64,000 nt of DNA from Neoarius graeffei. Lineage: Eukaryota; Chordata; Actinopteri; Siluriformes; Ariidae. Within the stretch, counting starts at the first letter, position 1. Every line of letters starts with the position of its first letter. Both the position numbers and the translations under genes were made by a program. The stretch is taken from positions 34,124,214-34,188,213 of the forward strand of contig NC_083592.1 in assembly GCF_027579695.1 (NCBI RefSeq). Reading direction: 5' to 3'. This document shows positions 56,318 to 64,000 of this stretch, in pieces. Below the pieces are notes generated by a model, which was not told where the DNA came from, ran no database searches, and saw only the letters and a program-made list of their open reading frames with translations.

Positions 56318-56695
56318 GGCGGCACGGTGGTGTAGTGGTTAGCGCTGTCGCCTCACAGCAAGAAGGTCCTGGGTTCGAGCCCCGGGGCCGGCGAGGGCCT
56401 TTCTGTGTGGAGTCTGCATGTTCTCCCCGTGTCCGCGTGGGTTTCCTCCGGGTGCTCCGGTTTCCCCCACAGTCCAAAGACATGCAGGTTAGGTTAACTG
56501 GTGACTCTAAATTGACCGTAGGTGTGAATGTGAGTGTGAATGGTTGTCTGTGTCTATGTGTCAGCCCTGTGATGACCTGGCGACTTGTCCAGGGTGTACC
56601 CCGCCTTTCGCCCGTAGTCAGCTGGGATAGGCTCCAGCTTGCCTGCGACCCTGTAGAACAGGATAAAGCGGCTACAGATAATGAGATGAGATGAG
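56318..56695 (+). mobile_element. tRNA-derived SINE (DANA/Mermaid-like), full length
   Basis: Complete copy with a GATGAGATGAGAT tail and intact A and B boxes. It is one of the cleanest copies in the window. No confident target duplication is seen. Confidence 0.92.
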
Positions 56696-57490
56696 ATTTT
56701 CTCCATTTCATTTTTTTTCCCCCAGAAATATTGTTGAAAAATCGGATCATGAATTGGGTGAATTGTTCCATGAATAGCTCTGTTGCTTTCAAAAGCATAG
56801 GTGGCTTATGTGGTCCATATTAATCTGTTGCATTAATATGCAAAATGAAACCAGCTATACAGTTAAATGATTTGAATATTCATTACTAGCCTGCTTCTGC
56901 AAGGTATAGGCTGCAGATCTTTTTCCCTTTGTTTCCACAATTTGAGCTGCCAATTCCCAACCACATGGTAGCTCTAGTCTGTCGCACGGCAGCTACGAAC
57001 TGCGGGTTAAAGGTTAACACATGCTTCCTCCAAGACGTGTGAAACCCGCAAAGCTGATTATTTTTATTTTTTTGGAATGGCTTCTATTGCCGTGTCAGAG
57101 GGCAGCATTGTGCACTCAAAGGAAAAACGCTCTTCCACGTACATGAGGTCACAGATGTCTACGATTGACGAGTGTTGCGCTGAGTGACGGGGAAGCGAGA
57201 CTAATGCCATCCCAAGCACTGCCAGTTTCGACTCATTGCTACACACTTGTGGGCTTTTGCCTGCAGATGGCTGTGGCATCATTGGGATTCATACTCATGA
57301 TGTCCTGATGATGGTGTGAATGCTTTTCTGTTGCAGAACTCGAGAGCCCAGTTTTACACACATCACCACCTGCACATGCATCCCACAGTGGTGTGGTGCC
57401 AGTCTGAGGCCTTGGGGACATGGTCGGAGTCTCAGGCTTGACCTTGAGGGGCTCCTTGACCACTAGTTGCAAAAGATCTCAAAAGCACCT
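56696..57490. other. No recognised feature
   Basis: No gene or transposon ends. A segment near 56960-57050 resembles part of 7490-7560 (GCTTCCTCCAAGACGTG-type), perhaps an old repeat. Confidence 0.4.
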
Positions 57491-59913
57491 CAGTGTTTCC
57501 CACAGACCAGGTAGCAATTTGTGGTGCCCCACTGTGCCGATGAGGGAATCATGCGCGGTGGTGTCGTGGCGGTCGGTGGAGTCGGTCATTGGGGTGTATG
57601 CAAAGTGTTTACAGCAGGCGGTGTTCAAACACACAGTATTTTTCTTCAGAGTCACCTGCTGGGACTATTTTAAAGCTACAAGAAGCATTTGAGATTATTC
57701 AGTTCAATCTAAATTCTTTTAAGTTCTTTAAGAGAAGACAGCTAAAACAATTTTTACCAGAACCCTGCCTGGTTTCATTCCTCGACCCAACTTTACATTA
57801 CAGGGCAGGCCATTAGTTTGCTGGGCTTGATGTTGGTGGAAAACCTGTCTTTTAAATTTATGAAAATTACTCACCAAAATTGAAGTTAAAGTTTAGTTTT
57901 TACCTTAGTTTTTTGCCTTTTTGGTGGCAATCTTTCAATCATTCTTTAACAAAAACATTCAAGGAATAAATTGCAAAAAACAAGCTGGAGGCTTTTATTT
58001 TAAATACTGAACTCAACACTTACCTCAACCAATACTAAAATGAAATAAATAGTATAATGTAACAACAAAATAATAATAAAATAATATCATAATTAGATGT
58101 AAGAAACCACTTAAGGTAACACCAAGGCAACTAACAATAATGAAAAAGCATTACCCTAATTGGTGCAAAGCCTGCATGCCCTATCAGAACATTTAATTCA
58201 GCTGCCAGTGTGTGTGTGCGTATCAGTGATGCAGTGATGGTTTATCTACTTCGCCAATAAAGCTAATAAAGATGTTTCTTTAAAATATTCAGATTAGAGA
58301 TGCACCGATTGCGATTTTTTTGGGCCGATTCCGATTTTCCATGGAGTGTGACCTGCCGATACTGATTTTGGCCGATTCCGATTTCATTTTTTCAAACCAC
58401 TTCACAGCACACACAAAGACTAATTTTCTTTTTATCTTTTCTTTAATAGAACATTCTGCCAGATTTTCAGTAATAAATTTTCAACACCTCAAAGGTTGAA
58501 AACAAACAAAAAGACATTGTTCTTTGTAAAATCTTTCTTCATGTTTGGTATTAACATATTAATTCCTGAAATAGGAAATTCACACAAACATTTTTTTCTT
58601 TTCCCATCCAATATCTGGCACAAAAACAACTCCCCCCTCATATATCATTTGCCTACTGCTATGGAGCACACTTTCATAAGCCTATTTAGATCTGAAAACT
58701 TATGCCTTATAGAACAACCCATTTCTTCATTCAGTATCAAAATACAAAAATAATTTCCAGTCATACTTATACCATAGCCATTCTATCATCTTTGTCAAAT
58801 ATGTATTTGTAGAGTAGTTTCCAATGGAATCAAGTGCAACCAAGGTTGTAAAACAAACAAAAAGACTTTTTTTTTTTTTTTCTTTCTCTCTTTGTACAAA
58901 TCTAACTAGATGTTTGGTAATAGGCTAACGTATTAATTCCATAAATGGAAATTCACACAACCACAAACATTTTCTTCTTTTCACATCCAATATCTGGCAC
59001 AAAAAAAAATCACTATATTTGGATATCCAAATATAGTGATTTTTTTGTTGTTGTTGTTAACGGCGCGCGCGCCGGAGCTCGTTAGGCGCGCAGGACTGAC
59101 ACTGTTCTGCGCAAGCGCAACACAATCGCACTAGAAAGCATGTTCAAGCTGCCAGTGTAGCTGCAGTCTTTTCAGTTGCGAATTGCGAGTATTTCCACTT
59201 TCATCTCTATGTGATACACAAGTTTTGATCAGCAGAAAATCGGCATATTTTAATTCTGACCGGCCAGTCGCCGGTTATGGCCGATCACGTGAAAATCGGC
59301 CGATTCCGATCGGCAGCCGGTCAATCGGTGCATCTCTGGTTCAGATTTTATGCTTCAGATAGCATCAACTAGGCATCCCTGCGAGTATAACATTTTATTT
59401 AGGCTAGTGGGAAATCCTTATTTATTGTGAATGTCAAGCCATTATTAATAACTTGCATGAATGCTGAAGCAGGATAAACGGGATAATGCAATAAGGCCGG
59501 TTCCTCGCGTCAAGCTGCTACTGTATGCATCAAAATTGGTTTATAGCCTGACTCAGGGATGTCCGTTTCCTGTAAGCCAAGAAGGCTATGATAAAGCTCA
59601 TCACGAGCACAACGTAGGCTACCTTTTAAAATAAGGGGTCGGAGGCGAATCGGGAAGGCTGCGTTATTTTTAATTAGCCTAACAGGCCACTTGCAGTCCG
59701 GGTATATGCGCAACGGCAGGCCTGTGGACACGCCTCTCTGTCTCTGTGTGTGGGTGTGTGTGTGCGCGCGTGAACGAGAAGAAAGAGCACTATGAAAGAA
59801 CGGAATGATACGCAACGGATTTTTTTTTTTTAAATCACGAGTCTGATTGTTTGGCGCTAGGAATCCATTGTGTGGCGCTGCGCCACACAATGGTCTATGT
59901 ATGGGAAACCCTG
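57491..59913. mobile_element. hAT-like element (CAGTGTTTCCCA ends) hosting another hAT
   Basis: The left end CAGTGTTTCCCACAGACC and right end, inverted, CAGGGTTTCCCATACATAG are of a known fish hAT terminus type. GCACCT occurs at both edges but is offset by one base, so the 8-bp duplication is not proven. Reading frames inside carry no recognised domain. A TG/CG microsatellite lies at 59751-59771. Confidence 0.6.
58295..59338. mobile_element. hAT element (AGAGATGCACCGAT ends)
   Basis: TAGAGATGCACCGAT and, inverted, CAGAGATGCACCGAT bound 1044 bp. The 8-bp flanks ATTCAGAT (58287-58294) and GTTCAGAT (59339-59346) match at 7 of 8. Subterminal CCGATTCCGAT motifs are repeated in both orientations, likely transposase sites. 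No coding region survives. Confidence 0.85.
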
Positions 59914-60247
59914 CACCTATAATCTTTTTTGTTGTTGTTGTTTAAATGGGAAATGTGCATGTAATATTTTTATAAAATCATATTTTGTTTGTCTGGACAT
60001 TTGTAGAGAGTTCTGGAGCTGACATTCATTCATTTCGGATTCTTAAAATAACATCTTTTTTTAAAGTATCATTATGAATCAGTGCTCTGGAAACTTGAGT
60101 AGATCTTGTAGTCCGGAGTTGCTGCTATATTCAGTTCTCAGACATCCAGCTGTAGGTTTAGGCCCTAATGGGAGAACAGGGTGGATGCAAACAACCTCAC
60201 GTTTATGAAGCAGTACCAAGACACCAGTGTAACTCGTTATATACTGT
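59914..60247. other. No recognised feature
   Basis: Non-coding gap between two hAT elements. Confidence 0.4.
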
Positions 60248-60255
60248 ATGTCTGT

Positions 60256-61298
60256 TAGGCCTGACGGCAAACAATCGATTAATCGTTGGTCGACCAAAAA
60301 ATTATTAGCCGACCAAAATTCCATTGGTCGATTGGTCGCAGGGAAAAAAGCCGCGTCTTGTCAAAGGGCTGAAGGGCTTTTAATTTGACGGGCATGATAA
60401 AGGAAGTCGTGACACTAATTTACTGTTGGTGATTTTTTTAACACGGGCAGACAGCATGTCTGGAAGGAGCTCTAAAATATGGGATCATTTCGAAAAGAAC
60501 AAAGATGACCCAAAGAGGGTTACGTGCAGAATTTGCAAAAAAACATTCGCCTTTCATTCTTCCACGACGAACATGCTTTACCACCTCAACCATGTAAGTA
60601 GCCTACTAGCCTAGCTAGCCTACCCCTTGCAACCTGAAGTGTGATTGCAATACGTAGGCCTACTGGTTACTGGCTACTGGTAAAGCTAAATTATCCAGCT
60701 CACTGTTTTACAATCTCTCTACAGGCGCATCCACTTTATTGCGATGAGCCAGCCTCCTCCACGGCATCCTCATCATCATCCTCATCCTCATCACTGACTC
60801 AGCAAAAGCTCGTAATGAAACCTTCTCTATCTGAAAAAAGGAAGAGAGACATAACTGACAAAATAGCTGATTTCATCGCGCTGGACATGCGACCTGTGAA
60901 TATCATCAGTGGTGAGGGATTTAAAAATCTAATTGAATACCTCGAGCCAGGATACAGCCTGCCAAGACGTGACACAGTGATGCACGCGGTTACGAGCAAA
61001 TACAACTCTACAAAACAAACACTTCAGGGCAAGATCGAAAACTGCAAAGCACTCAGTTTCACAACGGATATATGGACATCTAACCAGATGGAAAGTTACA
61101 TGACGGTCACCGCCGTTAGTGGTAAATGCGCATAGATACGGCAGCCCGGCATTACAGGTAAAGCCTCACAGATGTGTATCCCGGTAAAAATGGGCAGGTT
61201 TTTTTTTTTTGGGGGGGGGGGGGGGCATTAGTCGATTAGTCGGAGTGAATGCACGACCACTGGTCGACCAAGAAAATCCTTGGTCGGGGACAGCCCTA
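60256..61298 (+). mobile_element. hAT element with BED-finger transposase exons, internally deleted
   Basis: The ends TAGGCCTGACGG and, inverted, TAGGGCTGTCCC sit within a perfect 8-bp duplication, ATGTCTGT, at 60248-60255 and 61299-61306. Subterminal sequence contains repeated TCGATTAGTCG and TTGGTCGACCA motifs at both ends. A G homopolymer lies at 61211-61225. At 1043 bp it lacks the hAT catalytic and dimerisation regions. Confidence 0.93.
60456..61135 (+). pseudogene. Truncated two-exon hAT transposase (BED finger)
   Basis: Exon 1 (60456-60593) encodes MSGRSSKIWDHFEKN and a BED zinc finger with CRICKKTF and TTNMLYHLNH, i.e. C-x2-C then H-x4-H-like ligands. It ends at a GTAAGT donor. The intron is about 130 bp, with TCTCTCTACAG as acceptor. 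Exon 2 (from 60725) has a polyserine run, then LSEKRKRDITDKIADFI, DMRPVNIISGEGF and LEPGYSLPRRDTV, closing with FTTDIWTSNQMESYMTVTA, the start of the RNase H-like fold of ZBED-type hAT transposases (W-T-S). It stops at 61133, about 200 residues in, where family members run to about 600 or more. Truncation fits the internal deletion. Confidence 0.85.
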
Positions 61299-61306
61299 AT
61301 GTCTGT

Positions 61307-61783
61307 AATGATGTGAGCTGTCCAGGTTTATCAGCTTTTTAAACTTGGGCTGTTTAATACACTGCGATGTGAGAGAAATGCTGAACTGCACATTGATCAT
61401 GTAGGCTTTTAAACTTGGACCCATCTACCCGTTAACACTGAGATCCTCCAGCCTTGGTTAAAATGTTTTTAAGAAGGACCTGGCGATTGACTTCTTGGAG
61501 CTGCTGGTTATCTCGACCAGCCCGCCTCAGACCTCATTTGGCCCCCATGTATTCTGGGTCAGTGCTACTGAGGTAGATAGTCCACTCCTGCTGCTTTAAT
61601 TTTCCCCTGTGGAACTGGTCCTGATACTGATGGTTCAGGCCGACACCTCCCATTCGCTTCCCAGTGTGTATGTGTGACCTATATTTCCTAAGTCATACAT
61701 GCTGGTCACATTTGTTTGCTGAATTTCTTTGGAAGTGGACAGACCCGGTGCCACGAAGCATCATATGGACGCTTGAGTGGGCA
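61307..61783. other. No recognised feature
   Basis: Moderately GC-balanced, but no frame with exon borders is evident. Confidence 0.4.
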
Positions 61784-61787
61784 TTAA

Positions 61788-62160
61788 AGGGGAACTGAAG
61801 ACAAATTTTTTTTTTTTAAATCAAAATTTTATTTATCTCATTTTATTAAATATAGGAATTCATTTTTGATAGCTATTTTGTCACTGCTGTAGCAAGTTAT
61901 GAGTGTTTGAAATATGCTCTGTAATATATCAGTCCATATGTCAAAGCATTGGCCGTAAACGAGATTCGTTGAGACCTGTGCGAGACATCGTAGGACGGAA
62001 GTAAAACGTACAGCGGAAATCAAAGCGACCGACGTCTGCCAACGTTCCATGTCTGAAATTGCTCAATCGTTCACTACTTCCTCTATAGGGAATTACTATA
62101 TAGAGGAAAAAAACACTTTCGGACACTACTCCCGTTGCGCTGTTATTTACGTCATTACTG
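61788..62160. mobile_element. TTAAAGGGGAACTGAAG-type element, partial
   Basis: Preceded by TTAA (61784-61787), it begins AGGGGAACTGAAGACAA and matches the fragment at 42648-42765. Near 62070-62135 it contains a piece like the end of the element at 18925 (CTCTATAGGGAATTACTATA, TTTCGGACAC). The right end is lost at the LTR boundary. Confidence 0.5.
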
Positions 62161-62162
62161 TC

Positions 62163-62906
62163 TGTTACATCCCCGAGGATTAAAGGCCTCTGCATGCTCT
62201 TGCGACAAGGCTTTCGCAGACAGCTTTTCGCAGACAGTTGTAATTTATCGCTGAGCGGGGAGTAATAGGCGTGCGCGATGTTATTCACTGCCACAACGCA
62301 AGGGGGCGCGAAGTCGCGAAATCGCTAGGAGTAGTTGGTGGGTGTGGTTAGTGGAGTGTTTATCCTCCGGTTACTTATAATGACTAGAACTGGAGTCGTA
62401 TAGATGTACGTACTTCCTCGATCAACCGCTCTTCATGCTGCTCCATCTTCGCTCGTGTTTTTAAAAATGGCGGTCGTGAAAACAAAACAAACCGGGAAAG
62501 TAGGGAAGCGGAAGTGCGTGTACAGCGGATGTAGAGTGGACCAATCAGAGCCCTCTTGTCTGCGACGCTGTCTGCGAGGCTTCTGCGGTGGTCACAATTT
62601 TTGGGAGGTGCGCGCAGAGCGTCTGCGAAGGTGGGGGGGCTACGCAGACACTGTCTACGACGCTATCTGCGAGGACTGCGTTGTCAGCATAAATTGGCCT
62701 TAAGTCCAGGGAATGGGGGAGGTAACAAAGTACATCAACTGAGAAAAGAAGAAGGAAAAAAAATAGAGGGGAAACGGAAATATGTGAGTGAGTTTATTTA
62801 TAAAACAAAAAAAAAATAAAGGGGCACAACAGAACGGAAAGCAAAACCCAAAACCACTCCCTATGAAGTCAAGGTTACGCACCTAGGCGCACCGTGTCGC
62901 CACTAT

Positions 62907-62954
<48 letters not shown>

Positions 62955-63230
62955 CGTAATCGCTGTTATCAGAAATCAGGTTTCAGTTATCCACACAGCA
63001 TAACTGCTGTAATTCGACAACACCAAAAAACACACAGACGCACGCGCACACAGCATCCACACCGCTGTCTGGCCAACGGCCCTGTCCATAGGGTTCCCCA
63101 GGTCGTTTAAAACAGCCGCTTCCGGTGAACAATTAAGCGCCGGCGCAGCTAACCACTCACAGCAACGGTGGAGGGTGGTACCTGGAGAGAGACATAAAAA
63201 ACCCACACCCCTAACACCACAGCCGTAACA
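62163..63230 (-). mobile_element. 3' LTR of a Ty3/Gypsy-type retrotransposon
   Basis: Read on the minus strand, the LTR runs from TGTTACGGCTGTGGTGTT (63230 downwards) to GGGGATGTAACA (62163), with TGTTAC/GTAACA inverted ends. A GGGAGGGGG polypurine tract sits immediately before its start at 63231-63239. AATAAA is present in the middle. Removing the nested MITE and its TAA leaves about 548 bp. CT and CA microsatellites (62909-62953) lie inside. Confidence 0.7.
62184..62700 (-). mobile_element. Harbinger-type MITE, copy 3, inside the LTR
   Basis: Reverse orientation relative to copies 1 and 2, with a perfect TAA duplication at 62181-62183 and 62701-62703. The SANT-like frame is present on the minus strand (about 62363-62446). 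The TGCTGC variant alters one codon region of that frame. Confidence 0.9.
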
Positions 63231-63337
63231 CCCCCTCCCATAAGAGTTTGCTAAAATACGCATGGCATACAAATACAAACAACATTTACATAAGTGTGTA
63301 CACCATTTCATTTTTTTTTTTCAGTTGGACCCTCTTA
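63231..63337 (-). other. Gypsy internal 3' region with polypurine tract
   Basis: On the minus strand this holds the short region between the pol remnant and the LTR, ending in GGGAGGGGG. No integrase sequence is present. Confidence 0.6.
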
Positions 63338-63853
63338 AGGCCTCTGCATGCTCTTGCGACAAGGCTTTCGCAGACAGCTTTTCGCAGACAGTTGTAATTT
63401 ATCGTTGAGCGGGGAGTAATAGGCGTGCGCGATGTTATTCACTGCTACAACGCAAGGGGGCGCGAAATCGCTAGGAGTAGTTGGTGGGTGTGATTAGTGG
63501 AGTGTTTATCCTCCGGTTACTTATAATGACTAGAACTGGAGTCGTATAGATGCACGCACTTCCTCACTTCCTCAATCAACCGCTCTTCGTGCTGCTCCAT
63601 CTTCGCTCGTGTTTTTAAAAATGGCGGTCGTGAAAACAAACCAAACCGGGAAAGTAGGGAAGCGGAAGTGCGTGTACAGCGGATGTAGAGTGGACCAATC
63701 GGAGCCCTGTTGTCTGCGACGCTGTCTGCGAGGCTTCTGCGGTGGTCACAATTTTTGGGAGGTGCGCGCAGAGCGTCTGCGAAGGTGGGGGGCTACGCAG
63801 ACGCTATCTGCGGCGCCGTCTGCGAGGACTGCGTTGTCTGCATAAATTGGCCT
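63338..63853 (-). mobile_element. Harbinger-type MITE, copy 4, inside Gypsy
   Basis: Perfect TTA duplication at 63335-63337 and 63854-63856. Its sequence is nearly identical to copy 3, with a small deletion (the GCGACTTC segment) and a duplicated ACTTCCTC. It splits the Gypsy pol remnant from its 3' region. Confidence 0.9.
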
Positions 63854-63856
63854 TTA

Positions 63857-64000
63857 CCCACAGGCCAGTGTGTCAGCCACAACATTGCCTGTCCCTTTTT
63901 TAATGCCTGATCTCAATGTTGTAGCCTTGTGCCAGCAGAGCCCGACGCATCAACCGCTGGTTATGGTTGTACATCTGGGCCAAGAAGACAAGGGGGTTAT
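63857..64000 (-). pseudogene. Ty3/Gypsy pol fragment (RNase H region)
   Basis: The minus strand reads NPLVFLAQMYNHNQRLMRRA, then LLAQGYNIEIRH, a stop, then KGTGNVVADTLA. This is the end of the RNase H domain in Ty3/Gypsy polyproteins, where NVVADALSR is the usual closing motif. The stop and the absence of an integrase before the LTR show the copy is defective. The element continues beyond the right edge of the window. Confidence 0.75.

Noticed and set aside
57239..57472. 77-residue minus-strand frame as a conserved gene
   Set aside because: No domain or splice sites; it straddles no element edge but also shows no codon structure that I can support.
59510..59890. 126-residue minus-strand frame as a gene
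   Set aside because: It lies within a hAT-like element, includes a TG microsatellite (Thr-His run) and has no domain.

Overview
The window reads as vertebrate nuclear DNA, almost certainly from a teleost fish. The evidence is many copies of a tRNA-derived SINE of the DANA/Mermaid type, several Tc1-like transposons with fish-type terminal repeats, hAT, Harbinger, Kolobok-like, Penelope-like, LINE and Ty3/Gypsy remnants, abundant (TG)n, (TA)n and (TAA)n microsatellites, and no dense coding or operon structure. I cannot name the species. No complete host gene is visible. The best host-gene evidence is one possible 3'-terminal exon with poly(A) signals (8276-8620, + strand) and one possible CpG-richer first exon with ATG and splice donor (about 39480-39716, + strand).

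Layout. 1-8.1 kb: a hAT-like element inside a TA microsatellite, SINEs, a folded-back Tc1 copy, a hAT remnant with a decayed BED finger, and a 2.6 kb inverted repeat built from a THAP-containing element and split by a Harbinger-like insertion. 8.2-26 kb: mostly unassigned intergenic or intronic sequence with microsatellites, full-length SINEs with clear target-site duplications, and Tc1-type MITEs. 26-37.8 kb: a dense Tc1 zone (one nearly intact transposase, two dead ones, several fragments), a SINE split by three later insertions, a 719-bp TTAA-flanked palindrome and a Penelope-like 3' end. 38.3-42.5 kb: the first of four Harbinger-type MITEs, the candidate first exon, and a 2.2 kb G-rich/C-poor minisatellite. 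42.6-64 kb: a LINE fragment, a TTAA-flanked element with THAP and acidic coding pieces, four hAT elements (three with clear 8-bp duplications), a nested block carrying a decayed SWIM/YqaJ-like exon, and a Ty3/Gypsy 3' LTR and pol fragment invaded by two of the Harbinger MITEs.

The sequence works mainly as a record of successive transposition. SINEs sit in Tc1s, Tc1s in SINEs, Harbinger MITEs in an LTR, hATs in hATs, and the duplicated target sites often give relative ages. Element calls rest on terminal inverted repeats, target duplications and protein motifs read by eye. Family names come from general knowledge of fish repeats and have not been checked against a repeat library.
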